From the NCBI RefSeq assembly GCF_037975245.1, contig NC_092567.1, positions 18,604,876 to 18,668,875 of the forward strand: a stretch of DNA of 64,000 nt, in the 5' to 3' direction. Below the pieces are notes generated by a model. That model worked only from the letters and a program-made list of their open reading frames with translations. It did no database searches and had not been told where the DNA came from. The position numbers and the translations under genes were made by a program. Positions 46,901 to 59,384 of the stretch are shown in pieces (position 1 is the stretch's first letter; every line of letters begins with the position of its first letter). Source of the stretch: Apostichopus japonicus. Lineage: Eukaryota; Echinodermata; Holothuroidea; Aspidochirotida; Stichopodidae.

Positions 46901-47924
46901 AATTCCATGAAGTAAAACTGGTTGCATTTGATTTGCATGAAAGCATTTGTGTTCTTGTAATATTCGCCATGCGCATGAGGTATCATTGTTGGCGACTCGG
47001 ACACGAGTCGTTCGTTCTATAGGGTCGCCTTGTATATGTATTAGCCTAGAAGTTTTTCTTCCGGTACAAAATGAGTTATGAAGATTAATTCTTGAGTCAA
47101 TATTTCAGGGATTTAAGATTTGCTTTCAAGGACTTTGAAACTGACTTAAGAATTGCCCTATTTGAGACTTGCCACACGGAGACTTGAGAAGTTGGATCAA
47201 AAGACTTAATGAACTTCTAAGCACCGATCATATTTGTAGCCATGGTTTCAAATGCAGTAACCAACTATACACACTAGTACTATCGCTTTGAAAGATGCAT
47301 ATATGCAGTTATAACTAATGAGCAAAGTGTACGTTATGTGTCATGTTTATGGATGTCACAAAATTGACAGAAAAAGCGTATATTTTTACATTAGGTTATA
47401 CGGTAAACTGTATACTATGTTATGATATATTAAAGACACATTTGTACCGCGAGTACAACATGCACGAGGACGAGTACAAGTTTTTTATGCAAAGAGTTCG
47501 AGTACAAAAACACCCGAGTACGACGGTACAGCTATACTAAAGGCTGTTAGAGTACACACGTCTATTTTAGAAGATGCCTTGGAACAAGACAAGATAAAAA
47601 ATATCGCAAAATTTAACTTACCCTGTCGATGATACCATCTTCTTCCTCTCTTGTTCCAGGTATTGACATAAGTTCTTTCACTGCTCGTGAATTGGTCATA
47701 TTATTTTTCATTATTTTTTGTTTATTTCGGTTATTAATTTTAAATCCGTTCTTCGGTTTACCTTGCGATGGATTATTAAAGTCAAATTTGTCACGCAAAC
47801 TATTTAAATTTATATTCTCGGGACGACTGGTAGGTTCTTTGAAGATTTTGATAACAGAGAGTAAAACTATCGTCAAAAGCAGACCTAATAAGGTTCTCTT
47901 GACTCGAAATCTACCTAAGTGCAT
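41621..47924 (-). CDS. Carbohydrate sulfotransferase (CHST8-14/HNK-1 type)
   Basis: Two coding exons: 47924-47622 (101 codons) and 42520-41621 (299 codons plus stop), joined in phase 0 through donor gtaagt and acceptor ttctcacag, giving 400 residues, normal for this family. Exon 1 encodes a short basic tail and one hydrophobic helix (TLLGLLLTIVLLSVIKIF, about residues 11-28), a type II Golgi signal anchor, then a polar stem. Exon 2 holds the catalytic domain: the 5'-phosphosulfate loop VPKVACSSWK and the 3'-phosphate site FVFVRHPFLRLLSAYRDKM, both needed to bind PAPS. The family motif CYPCDIRYEFIANFETI follows, and the domain ends near YKYDFLLFGYNP. It would transfer sulfate from PAPS to GalNAc or related sugars of chondroitin, dermatan or HNK-1-type glycans. 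I cannot tell which paralogue. The intron (5.1 kb) is full of repeats. Confidence 0.92.
42855..43070 (+). mobile_element. tRNA-derived SINE, copy in the sulfotransferase intron
   Basis: Same head and body as 4366-4600 (GGAGTGTTAGCTC, GCCGGTGCCTTTCAATCAT, TTTCGAGTCACTCCAAG, then CTTCGGTCAGCTTGCGGC), with a few indels and a shortened tail. Confidence 0.82.
43905..43936. repeat. (TA)n microsatellite
   Basis: About 15 TA dinucleotides in the sulfotransferase intron. Confidence 0.9.
44655..45178. repeat. Tandem duplication, period about 279 bp
   Basis: Two diverged head-to-tail copies share TTCCGGTGAAATTTCTTA (starting 44668 and 44947), GTGGTCTTTGTGTAACACAA, ATCCAGCTCCA, GAATGTTCGC-type and AATCGGACAGTTCTGCGA blocks. 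A 158-codon minus-strand frame spans both copies and so appears internally repeated (TYLVLHKDHETT / IYLVLHKDHGTT). The two copies differ about as much in this frame as elsewhere, so I see no firm sign of coding. Confidence 0.85.
45764..46140 (+). mobile_element. TTAA-bounded MITE, copy 3
   Basis: Left end is TTATTAGGCATTGAAGACTCG, with the TTAA eroded. Right end is GCGCGAGTCTTCACACCCTTTAA. Full-length match to copies 1 and 2. It lies in the sulfotransferase intron. Confidence 0.82.
46157..46187 (+). pseudogene. Fragment of U2 snRNA 5' end
   Basis: CTCGGCCTTTTTGGCTAAG followed by ATCATGT is the conserved 5' region of U2 snRNA, with one extra T in the loop and a change after GATCA. Similarity stops after about 30 nt, before the branch-site recognition sequence, so this is a truncated retrocopy or a U2-derived repeat head, not a gene. 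Confidence 0.65.
46188..47621. other. Rest of the sulfotransferase intron, nothing recognised
   Basis: AT-rich intronic DNA. No repeat family or exon-like segment identified. Confidence 0.4.
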
Positions 47925-49405
47925 ACTGTGCTTCGTGTCACGTGACTGATGTGCCGAATTGCAAGCGCCGCCAAGTGGACCAGGTTCACCACTTACAGCG
48001 AGCGAAAGTTCCGTCTGAAAATGAAAAACGAAGAAACGTGATGAATTAAAACTTTGTCATTATCAAACAAAGCAAAGTTATAACCTTCTTTTGGAATGTA
48101 GATTCCATTAAGGTCATTAATCCCCCCCCCCCTCCATCCGGATCAGGACTGTAGTTCTCCTTCTCCACTCTGGTCATGAGCCCGCCCCCCCCCCACTCCT
48201 TCCGTCCCTACCTATCTTCACCCTGTAAAACTAACGACGGAAAACCTGGTTGGATAAATGACCTTCCGCATCCTCTGTTGCGGTATATGATTATAACAAT
48301 CTGAAGAATGACATACGTACATTTGTCATCTCTAATAGGCCAAATTATGACATAATCTTCCATAAACGAGCTCATAGAACTACAGAGAAACTAGTAACAT
48401 TATACACAATTCTGTAGGTATCCATATGCGGACACCCTCACCACTATAGGCTATATATGGACGCTGATTATATATCCAGAGGAGGTTCGAAACATTATGA
48501 GACCAACTTGAAGCTCACAACATTCGCTACCAGGGAAAATATTTATATGAGTCCCCCTGGATTATGAGAGCAGCGTCCGGGTTAAATTTTACATCTCTAC
48601 TTATCATCGACCGTGGCGATGCGACAGTAATTATCACTCCCTCGAGATTTTGTGACTTTAAAATTGCGTCAAAATGAATTCAAATTTTGAGAGAAATGAC
48701 GCTTGTTGGGAAAAACCATTCGTAGAAAGGAAACTATTGCAATGTTACACAGGAGTTTCCATATCATATGATAAGGCGGTGTAACAAAAATAGTTTCAGC
48801 TTCCAAGCACGGGGATATTGGTTCGAATATCTACGTATAAATGTCTATGGTTATCAACTTAGCATAGAATAACTGTCACATTTCGGCGTATTACGACAGG
48901 TGTACTGGAGGAGGCGAGGGGCGGGGAGTGCAATAGAGTATCCATGTGGTTATTTCCCTCTTCTTACCTCCTGCCCCCTCCCCCCCCCCCCCGCCGGCCT
49001 TTCCATGACTGGAAAGCTTGGGTTGCAATGTTCCGATTGTAGATTCTCAGTCCAATTCATTGACAATCATCCGCATACAGAAATAGGCTATACCTCGTCA
49101 TCCCCTCGTCCCTCCCTTCACCCCCCTCATGCCCCCTCCCCTCCCTCTATGTTTCCTATACTCTCCGACCTAACCCCCACTGTTTTTTGAGTAACACATA
49201 AGCAGTCTACTTGCGCATAAGAACAGTCCTGGCGCATACACTTGTTTTGCATCTTGAGATGCGCCGTGCAATATGCAACTTTAGATAAGGAAGTTTGAAA
49301 AAGAACGGGAAGTGCAGTTTAGGGCTTTTGAGTATGTATGCATGCATGGCGGAAGTGTCGACACCACAGAACTTGATCACGTAGAAGCGATACTTCTTTC
49401 GGGTT
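47925..49405. other. Intergenic, 5' of the sulfotransferase
   Basis: Upstream of the sulfotransferase start codon; promoter and 5' UTR should lie near its left side. It contains C-runs (48122-48134, 48183-48195, 48975-48995) and the short tRNA-like relative at 48425-48458. No gene seen. Confidence 0.4.
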
Positions 49406-49545
49406 ATCGTTTGCAGCAATTTAAAGACCAACAGCTCACCCAAAAGCGTTAAACTACACTGCTATTTTACTTAGATTCTGAACATTAGGCAATGAAGTGC
49501 CAAATTAAATTTCCAGATTGTAAGAAATTCTTAAAATAAACCAGA
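49406..49545. repeat. Direct repeat, left copy (about 137 bp)
   Basis: CGTTTGCAGCAATTTAAAG through TTCCAGATTGTAAGAAATTC is repeated at 49838-49976 with about ten differences and small indels. The two copies are about 430 bp apart. Confidence 0.9.
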
Positions 49546-49837
49546 ATGCAAAATGCATTGAGGTTTCGATGACTTCAATGCACTAGACTTCTGCTTGTTA
49601 GTATAACCAGAACTAGCTGTTACAATAACACTATGGCATGCATGATAAACACAGGTCAGTCTACTGCACGTGGCTTTACACACCTCTATCAAAAACAATA
49701 TGGGTATTGTACTCAATGTTATATGAATCCACACACCAAGTATTAGAGGTATCCACGATTTCCATCGTTAGATATCATGTAAAAGGTTCTTCAGAGTTTG
49801 ACCTCTGGTGACCTGAAGGAGATTTGACCTCACAACA

Positions 49838-49976
49838 TCGTTTGCAGCAATTTAAAGGCCAACAGCTCACAAAAAAAACCGTCAAACTACACTGCTATTT
49901 TACATAGATTCTGAACGTTAGGCAATGAAGTGCCAAATTAAATTTCCAGATTGTAAAGAAATTCTTAAAATACAAA
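49838..49976. repeat. Direct repeat, right copy
   Basis: Partner of 49406-49545, same orientation. No termini suggestive of a transposon were seen, so a local duplication is likely. Confidence 0.9.
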
Positions 49977-51888
49977 AAATTAAATAAATACACAGAATTG
50001 TGAGCCACTTTTAAGGGTAGGCGTATGCGGATTGGAAAGCGATAAGGAATCTTTAACATATTTTGATAAAAAAATAAATAAACAAAAGTAAAACATAGCT
50101 GGTTTCCACGAAACAGTTTATTGCTGCTCGATGTGTACTGCTTGGACGTAACAATTTTCGTGGCATGGCCTCTTTAACAGTCCCTACCGATACGGAAGCA
50201 TACTGCGCGGTTAACGACGTTTACCAGTAGTAATTATACCTAGGCCAATATCCAATTGCTATTATAGGAAAGTAGAATTCAACTCAAATAATGGCGATAA
50301 CAGACATAATTGGGACTGAGATGACAGTCTGCTCTCGGCTGTTTGTTAAGTACCTATATAGGCCTAACTGAGTTGAAATTGCTAATTAAGAAGCCTAAGA
50401 TGCAACACGATGGAGTCCTTATAGAACCTTTCAAGCGAAGGACGATGAGATTAAATGTTTGTGGTAAATGTACGCATCCTTTGTAAGGTTATGAAGTGAT
50501 AACTTGTATGTCATGACAACTTAAAGTATGCATATGTGAGTGACACCATGCATCGCCGAAGACATCTAAGAGTTACAATATGGAGATTAATTTACAAACT
50601 TAAAACAATTATAATATTGCAGAAGAAAGAGATTACTTGTAATTAGACACCAATGTAATGTGGCAGACTGCTAAAAGTGCTGCAATACACGTGTCTAGGC
50701 CTACATCTACATATGATGGTGCCTTGTTCCGTTGTATCTTGAATATTCTTCAATAAAGGCCTGCACGTTGCAAAACTTAAGAAAAAGTCAATGATTGTTA
50801 AAAGCGATATTTGATATATAGAAATACCTATATAACCATTATCAACGTATACACATGAAGCAATAACGGCATCTTGGTTGTTCATTACTGCGGTGAGTTT
50901 CAGTTAAAAAATTGGAGCGATTTTTCGAAGATATTTCACTGAGCTTCAGCTGTCGTAGACTTAAATTGCCATAAAAATGTTCAAATAAATGTTTTACTTC
51001 AACATGACTTTGTAGTGTTTATCAGTCTTTATATCGTTCACTGAGCATTTGTACGATGTGTCTATATGGCTCCATTTGAATGTCAACCCCTCCCCAGCAG
51101 TCCGGTACAGCTATGCAGGGGGGCATGCTCCCTCCTCTCTCAGTCTAGTGGTTTCCCACCCACCCCTTTTATTTGTCCTACCATCATGTGACCAAAACCT
51201 TCACAAGTAACAGCACATGCGTATTGTGGCCCTCCTTTAATCATTGGTGCCCCTCCATAAATTGTTGGTGCCCCTCCAACTCGTAGTACCTGCTCCCCAG
51301 GGGCCAACCATTTCTGCAACGACATCAGCGATATGGCTTCTATGTGTAAATTTTTATTTCTTGACAGTTTAAGGAAAAGGTTTGAATAAAGGAATATATG
51401 AATATGAATATATGAAAAAAATGAATATACAGTTGGTCAAACTATACGTATAACTCATATTTAATTGTTTTGTTAACATCTGGGCAATTTTGTAAGAAAC
51501 TTGACCTTATCGTTCGGCAAACTGCTCACCTCTCTGAAAACGCTTGAAAATAGAGGAATAAATTTGAGAAAAAATGACACCATTTGGCTATACTATCTGA
51601 TTTCTTAACACATTCATCCTGCTTCCTGCTATAAAGTTGCCCCCCCACCCCCACCCCCAACCACCCATCATCCACGTGAAAGACGATCAGTCAGCAAACA
51701 AATATTTGGAATACGTGTACGTGATAACTCTTCATTGTGAAACTTAAAACAGGGGTCAGCTTTTTCCTCTTCTTAGCTGGCAGAATCATCATCGAAGAAG
51801 CTGCATACACAACAATCAGCTAAGAGGGAAGGTTGAAGAGCGGGGAGGGGGGGGGGGTAGGGGGTGGTAAACCGTTTGTACATTTACC
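49977..51888. other. Intergenic, nothing recognised
   Basis: No gene or clear repeat family. G/C-run patches lie at 51630-51660 and 51840-51870. Confidence 0.4.
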
Positions 51889-52442
51889 TCCTAATTCTAC
51901 TTAAGTGTAATACTTTCTATACGTAAGTCGAATTCAATTGTATTCCACTTAAGTGAAATAGAATTCCACTTAAGTAAAATACAAATGTTCTATTTTACTT
52001 AAGTGGAATGTAATTTCACTTTAGAAGAATTGTATTGCACATAAGTAGAGTATAATTTCACTTAAGCTTAACTGAATTCTACTTAAATGAAATGACATTT
52101 TACTTAACTAAAATATATGACATATTTTATGTGAGTGAAATTGAATTCTACTTAAGTGAAATACTTTTAACTTAAGTATAATATATGGTCTAGTTTTCTT
52201 TAGTGAAATTCGACTTACGTGGAATTGAATTCCTTTTAACTGAAATTCAATTTCACTTAAGTAAAATGCTATTTCAATTAAGTAGAACTCTATTTCAGTT
52301 AAGTAGAAATTGGACTCTATTTTACTGAAGTAGAATACGATTCTACTTAAGTAAACTTGAATTCTACTTAGGTGAAAGACAATTTCACTTGAATGGAATT
52401 GAATTTCACTTAAGTAGAATGCATGTCACTTAAGTAAAATAA
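51889..52442. repeat. Array of short ACTTAAGT-centred palindromes
   Basis: About 20 imperfect units of the form ATT(C/T)(C/T)ACTTAAGT(G/A)(G/A)AAT follow one another with irregular spacing of about 22-30 bp. The exact core ACTTAAGT occurs ten times; other units differ by one or two bases. Each unit is close to its own reverse complement, so either strand can fold at many places. The array begins and ends abruptly (GGGGG after the right edge). Confidence 0.9.
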
Positions 52443-52558
52443 GGGGGTAATGTTATGGGCTGAGGCGCAGCATTATTCGATTAATTAGTATATATCACCA
52501 AATTGTGATGAATTAAACCATACCCACGGCTTGAGCATGCGATTTACACACTTAAAAG

Positions 52559-52589
<31 letters not shown>

Positions 52590-52965
52590 ACGCTCCTATT
52601 TCCCTTAACAAGCAGGTGTTTAAGCCTATTATAAGCCAAAGTAAAGAACGATTCACCTGTGAAAATACGATCAGTTGATTTAAGAGATCGGTTTCTATGA
52701 CTACAAGTACGCTGTGATGTTATACATCGTTAGTAATATAGGTCACCATGTATATTGTAAATTATTAGTTGCTCCAATGTTTCACCATGATTGTAAAACG
52801 TGGCACGCAATTGTATAGGACTAGACAAATGCAGATAAGCGATGTCAATAATTACATGCATGACCTCACAGTATATATTATGCTAATAATATAACTGGAA
52901 TGTACTGCTAAAACGGATGGTCTAGACTACATGACATCTGAAGACTGTTAAGACAGAGTAATTCC
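52443..52965. other. Intergenic with (TA)n
   Basis: A (TA)n run lies at 52560-52590; otherwise nothing recognised. Confidence 0.4.
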
Positions 52966-53298
52966 TTAAAGGGTGTGAAGACTCACGCAAAAAGAAACGT
53001 CTAATGCCGGTAATCTGACCTAGTTTCGAATGAGGTGTAACAGAAGTGTTAAACACCACCACCGATCCCAGAAAATACACACACAGCTAATTACCGTCAA
53101 TACCTATACAGCATAATAGTATACAAACGATATAGCGATGGACATCTCAGGTCCAGCTAAAGATAACAAGGTATCACGTTTCATTACTGTCTGCATTTTG
53201 TAGCGACACTAACAAAACGTCACTTGCAAAGCAACAGAAAGTTAACTTTTTTTCAGATGGCCGCACGCGGTTTTGGGGCTAGTCTTCAATGCCTTTAA
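52966..53298 (-). mobile_element. TTAA-bounded MITE, copy 4 (inverted)
   Basis: Minus-strand copy starting (plus strand) TTAAAGGGTGTGAAGACTCACG and ending GTCTTCAATGCCTTTAA. About 35 bp shorter than copies 1-3 because of an internal deletion near the middle. Confidence 0.83.
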
Positions 53299-54106
53299 TA
53301 AGAACAGTGATTATCACGTGCTAGAGTAATGTAATATACATTACTTTCATGGACTGTTTGTAGAGTTTTCCGGCATCTTACGTGATCAATGAATACTTAA
53401 CCTAAAGTAACCCAAACACTGCCTTACAGTACAAACGCACATGTTTCTCATAAAAGCTGATATGGCAAAAGTTGATATACTCCTAGTAAAGGCTACATAG
53501 TACATAGACCCACCACTTCACCACCATGCACATGCATGGTAAAGAGTTTGATTAAAACATAAATCAGGAAGTTATATACGAATGACGGGTCACAGAAACT
53601 AGTAAGCAAGCACTCGCTTAGGAACGAACCGTTTCCGTGTTTTGAAACACCATTCCTTTCAAAATAGCTGTACATATACTCTGTTTCGGCGTTATCTATA
53701 GAGTACTGGCATGCTTTAAGCTGGCAAGAACGATTCGCTCGTTACCCCCCTTGCGCAGGACAAGGCTAATAGCAGGTAAAGGCGTCGAGGTAGTGGCCAC
53801 ACGGGTCAAGGTGTCACTGTTCAAGCCATGAAGGGGTCTGCCACAGGTCGAGTCAGATCCTGTCACCGGTGAAGGAATGCAGTGCATATCGACTGTGGAT
53901 GTAGCTAGTGCTAGTCGCTGCGCCAAGGCCAACTATAGAGCCTGTCACCGACCATGAAAATAGATTCTGTCACTGGCCATATGATCCTAGTGCATGTCAC
54001 ACCTTGTCACAGGCAAGTCCAGTTACTTGGAACATGCATGGGGCAAGTCACTACATTCAAGAAGATAGTATGCTATCAGGGGTCAAAGAACGAGCGTAAA
54101 CTAAGG
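53299..54106. other. Intergenic, nothing recognised
   Basis: It contains several CCTGTCAC-like words between 53830 and 54020 (GATCCTGTCACCGG, GCCTGTCACCGACC, TTCTGTCACTGGCC), a weak degenerate repeat. No gene seen. Confidence 0.4.
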
Positions 54107-54114
54107 CCTGTCAG

Positions 54115-54440
54115 CAGTAGCGGAGCGTCCATACAGTCAGAGGGGGCGGATGCCCCCCCCCCCGACGGACTCAAATGGACTGCTGGCGCCCTTTTCAGCT
54201 TTATACCACTTTTTACTTATTCGCGATTTTTGACTTTGTTATTGCGCTCTCAAATACCTATTGACATTTGTCACATTTTGTTGGTGTAATTTTCTGACAA
54301 AATGGCGATGACACCTATTTATTCTTCGTTTATCTGCAAATTAGCAACCTTTGGTGGCGCTCCGCTTAGATAGTGTCGAAAGCGCCCCTATATACAGACT
54401 ATTCTCGCCCCCCTGACCAATACCCCTAGCTCCGCCACTG
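54115..54440. mobile_element. hAT MITE A of the 54-55 kb cluster
   Basis: 326 bp with ends CAGTAGCGGAGC and (inward from right) CAGTGGCGGAGCTA. A perfect 8-bp target duplication CCTGTCAG lies at 54107-54114 and 54441-54448. The interior includes GACGGACTCAAATGGACTGC and GGTGGCGCTCCGCTTAGATAG, shared with MITE C. Confidence 0.9.
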
Positions 54441-54461
54441 CCTGTCAGAGATTAAGGAGAA

Positions 54462-55531
54462 CAGTGGCGGCGGAACCGGGGGGGCTTGGGGGGGCTCAGC
54501 CCCCCCAATGAAAAAGTTGAGGGGGCAAATGCATGATAAGCCCCCCCAATATTTACCAAGGCTCCGAAACGTGCATCTGTCCATTTTTCAATGCATACTT
54601 GTCGATCTGTCTGATGCACACGTATACTATATGTGTAATAATTTTAGTAATTGCTGGGGGACCCTCGGCCCGTCCCCTGGCTATAGACCACATTGTCACC
54701 CCAACCGCGTCTGCACGCCCCGTGAAAAGTGGAAGCAGTGAGTGTGAGTACCGGTAAGCGTAACACAACTTCGTCTTAGGCCAATGACTTGCCTCATTTC
54801 AGCCAGTTCTCCAACATCCCCTTACTTAGTGGCGGAGCGTCCATATATACAGTCAGGGCGGATGCCCCCCCCCCCTGACGGACTCAAATGGACTGCTGGC
54901 GACCTTTCAGCTTTTCACTACTTTTTACTTATTCGCGGTTATTGACTATTTTATTGCGCTCTCATATACCTATTGACATTTGTCATATTCTGTTGGTGTA
55001 ATTTTCCGACAAAATGGCGACGACACCTATTTATTCTCCGTTTATCTGCAAATAAAAAAAGGGTCATTTCCTGCAATCTAGGGAGTATCTTTACTCAAAA
55101 ATTTTCTGTACGCTCCGCGCCAACCTGTGGTGGCGCTCCGCTTAGATAGTGTCGAAAGCGCCCCTACAGACCATTCTTGACCCCGCTGACCAATACCCCT
55201 AGCTCCACCCCGCCCTTACTACACTCAAAAACGTCTTTGCGAGTACACTACGAGTAATAGCTACTCTCTTAAAACACCATCGAATATACAAATTACAATA
55301 TTTTTTACAGACTTTTACGTGCAATCTGAGAAATTGCAGGCTTGAGACCCATATTTTAGGGCTAGGTATTCGCAGCATAAAACACTCGGGAAGTGCCGTT
55401 TCCGGCCATCTGGGGGTTAGAAAAAAACCCAAAATTTTCTTGTACGCTCCGCGCCAACCGATGGTGGCGCTCCGCTTAGATAGTCTCCACACATTAGCCC
55501 CCCCAATAATTTTTCCGTTCCGCCGCGCCTG
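54462..55531. mobile_element. hAT non-autonomous element B, host of a nested MITE
   Basis: Ends are CAGTGGCGGCGGAACCGG and, inward from the right, CAGGCGCGGCGGAACGG. The perfect 8-bp duplication AAGGAGAA is at 54454-54461 and 55532-55539. MITE C sits inside it, so B is older than C. Excluding C and its duplication the element is about 676 bp. It lies 13 bp past the target duplication of MITE A. Confidence 0.88.
54827..55212. mobile_element. hAT MITE C, nested in element B
   Basis: 386 bp, left end TAGTGGCGGAGCG, right end (inward) CGGGGTGGAGCTA. The perfect 8-bp duplication CCCTTACT is at 54819-54826 and 55213-55220. It is a close relative of MITE A over most of its length, with an extra segment (about 55055-55125) absent from A. 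Confidence 0.87.
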
Positions 55532-55539
55532 AAGGAGAA

Positions 55540-58500
55540 ACGTCCTGCATACAGGTCCGAGAGATCGACTCTTGACCGAGTTTATGAATGGGCTGTCTAT
55601 TTGTCACAGAAGCAGTCTAGGAAACACCCAACAAAGAATGGGGCAAAAAAAATGCACTTTTCACAACAAAAAAAGTGTTCGATAAACATTGATAGTCCAA
55701 TCAATTAGGATCTCAGCTTATATATCAAGATGATGTACACATGAGGCTGTGAATGGCCACGAATTGAGGCAGAGTTACAAAATTGTTATTAAATAGAAAG
55801 AGAGAAAACCACCAAAAATTGTCCATCGATGAGAATCGAGAGAAAATTGTGGTGTGTAGTTCAAAGCTTATATCGAATATGTATGGAAGTACTTGAATAT
55901 ATGTGGAACTGAAGGGGAGGAGGAAGAGGAAGGGAATGGGTGGGGTGGGGAGGGGAGGGGGTGGAGAGGGGTGGGGAGGATATATCAGTGCACTGAAGAA
56001 AGGAAAGCTCTCTGCCTGAGGAATTGAAATTCATGATTGGGAAAAATCTGGGAAAATATCAGAAACACTAATTTTCAAATCTTTTAAAACTTGAAAAATA
56101 TAGAGAAGGATTGAGAAAGTTTGAATTTGAATTACAAGGAAAATATGCCAATAAAATGACATTCGATAGGTAATTTGCATACACGTGAGGAAATATAGAA
56201 AACACTAGGAGGTTTATTCTGCTAACGTTTCTTTTTGTTGTGGAATTCTAAACTTTCTGGAAAGTTATTCCTATGTTGATTTGTTGTATAGACCTACCGT
56301 AGACCCTTGAGCATGGATGGAAGCAAACTTCGACCCCAAATACTTAAGTTATAGTATCTCATAATACGAATAGCCCGAAAAAGCCCGAAAAAGCCCGAAA
56401 ATAAGTGGCTGAACGACAAAATAATCAGTTGAATAGAATCGCCCATTTTCTTTAATCACCACCGCATTAACAATGACTTGATTATAATATTACGAAGAAT
56501 GGTCTACGTTTAATCAAATCTTATTTTGAATAAATTATGTGGTATATAGGTCTTTTTTTTTTAAAGTAAACTTATCGACCAGAAAAGAACCCATTATTTT
56601 TATTCACTTATATTAAGTAACTCAATTAAAGCTATGTATACATCTTGTGGGTAAAAGTAATTAAAATGTCATTTAAATTCACTTACCTTTCCCATCTGTG
56701 TAATCAACTTAGCTAAAGCGATAAAAAAAAATATTGACCAAAATGGGGGAAACAATTACACTGTCCTCGGAACGCGATCTCTACAATGTGAAACATAAAC
56801 GTTGAAACTTTGAAAATGTTACAATATTCGGAAAGGGGAAACGCGGTTGCTTGATCAATATATACGTGTTTTAAAGTTTCCTTTAAATCGCCCCCATAAA
56901 ACGGAGGGGATGGGAATGATAAACTCGCTTTTCCTTGTATAGATCCATGAAGGAAGTTTCTCAACTGTACGTTACATGTGGCCGAGGAATCATAATTGTT
57001 TTTCTTTTCTTCGCGTAATAACTATTACGATTCACTTCAGTTCAATCGATAATATAAACTTTCACAGCGGGATGGTAATACACGCTCCCTTGTTTGTAAA
57101 CGTCACTAAAACTATATACTTAACCGTAGAAATATTTCCTGCGACTCAACTAAACAGAGCTATCCAACGGCCGGAATGAAAATAAAGTTCATTCCAACTA
57201 TACGCATTTCCAGTCGGTGTATAGTGACAGATGTGAGAGTTATTAACAAGGCAGGCGAAGTGAGACAAATATATGCTGCACTAAACATAGGGCTGCAAGT
57301 TCAGGTCACCCAAGTTGCATATACGTCCATAGCCGTCTGTCGGTATATGATTGGTCACGCAAACAAACTCTTTAAACAGCTTGTTTTTGCCATTGAACCG
57401 TAATTATATATTCTACAATTTTCGGCCACTGCTAAGTTCCCATGACGACCTTAAAAGGAAATGATTATAATCACAGATTGCCCATTCGCAAATATCTTCA
57501 TATATATATGTGGTCAAGTCAAAAGTCTGCATTCAGTGGATTACTTTAGCTTTTCTGTAGCTGCAGACCTGCCTTTTTTAACAGCTGTTGGCACCTAATT
57601 GAAATAACAACGTTTCCCTTGGTGATATCGGCGTCAGAGTATATATATATTGGCTAGGTTACCTAACATAACAAATGTTAAATCCTCGGTGACAACCGAA
57701 TGGTGAAAACCGAATAAGGGATAATCCTCATCGATCCCTACAGCCTGGGGATTATACTCGGGGAGAAGAAACATGTTGTTCAGTAGGATTAGCAACTTTG
57801 GGCTTTGGAATTATATGAGAAGGCGGGGGGGGTGGTGGTGGTGTGGGATGGGGGTTGGGAGGATGAATTCTCTTGAATGAAACATGAGTTCTGTTGAATT
57901 TAATTGAAAGAAAAGCTTATGTAGAAAGGTAGGGTAAATGAAATGAGAGACTAAGAATCCAAAATAGTACCAAGTACAATTTTGATGTTCCTTTGATAAG
58001 TTTTATTCTAACCTGTTGAATGTTTTTTTTTCTCTAACATTGACAAACTGTGCAGACCCTACGATTTTAGTATCAGCAAACTTTCTGAGATATGACGGTC
58101 TAGCCATCGCTGGCCAAATGATTTTTACCAATGAAGTCTTTGGCTTTGAGTACAGCATTTCTGTCTGTTGCCGTGTCGGGTGTATCTAACCGTATTAGTT
58201 GTTACCATGGAGGTTACCTCCATGGGGTTACCGACTTTGCGATCCGCGTTATAGTCATTGCCGACTTTGCAAAGCGCTCCCCATCCCCCCACCCACCCCC
58301 CCCCCACACACAATTTTGCACGGTCGGTAAGAGTGACTCCATAGTTTCCCATTCCGGGAAACGAAAAGGCATGGGGAGGGGAAGGGGAGGGGGTGATGCA
58401 GGTGAACAGTAATGAAGCTTGCTAATGTGGTACTCCAAGAGGAGAAGTGATCTTTAAGAAATTTTATTGATATAGAAAATAGTATATTTGAGGAGTTAAG

Positions 58501-59384
58501 ATGGATGAAAATAGGGGTAGTACATGACCAGCTTATACTTATTTATGATTGTTGAGAAGCGATATGCTGGCACTCAGGTTTACAAAGGGCTTACCTTCTC
58601 TCCCTCCCTCCCTCCCTCCCACCCCCCCCCCCCACCTTACCCTCCTAACAAAGTAAGTAGTTTCAGCACCTTTAACCTGCCCCCTTAATTTAATTAAACA
58701 AGTTTATAAAGTCCGTCCAAATCTCCCGAAAATTTGATGTGCGTTTAACTGATTAAATATCGTTAGCATCAACCTCATCGTCTTCTTGTGAGATAAAAAC
58801 AAATGAAATTAAAAGTGATGGCACCAGTCTACAACAATTTCGCATCCGTCGTTTTAGTTTTCACGTACGGATATAAAGGACTCACCCCACCCTCCCCACC
58901 CCTTCCTCCCCCTCCATCTCCGTGATATGGGTTGGAACACCTTTCAAGGCTGCCCCATATTAAAATTGACCATGGTTTAAAAATGGTAGTAATAGTCCTT
59001 AAATTCTTGATATGCATTCAACCGGTCATAATATCATTCATCGTCTTAAAGGGATCGTCTTTCAGCATACAAGCAAATGAAATTAAAGTTGACGGCGCCA
59101 GTATGTAACACGTTGCATATTTCTCTCTTTATTTTTTGTCAGTAAACTGTAAAGTCAACTTAGTCAAGTCCCTCTTTTATTTCCTCAGTCTGGAATAATC
59201 CGTACAAAGCGGATTTTTCAGGTCGATTTTTAGCTTTTACTGAATATGAAACTGTCTTCTTTGGCAACGAGAGACAAAGGTAAAGTATGAAGTTTAAAAA
59301 ACCGAAACTAGAGCTTCTTGTTAGTATACTGACGAACGATGAAACATATATAGGCAATATATAAGCATGGAGGTAAAACAGAAG
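55540..59384. other. Intergenic, no gene recognised
   Basis: About 3.8 kb without a convincing coding exon. It contains G-rich stretches at 55910-55980, a triple AAAGCCCGAAA word at 56370-56400, a (TA)n at 57638, and C- and G-runs at 57820-57855 and 58280-58310. A 9-bp palindromic arm pair CCATGGAGG/CCTCCATGG lies around 58206-58226. Confidence 0.35.
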
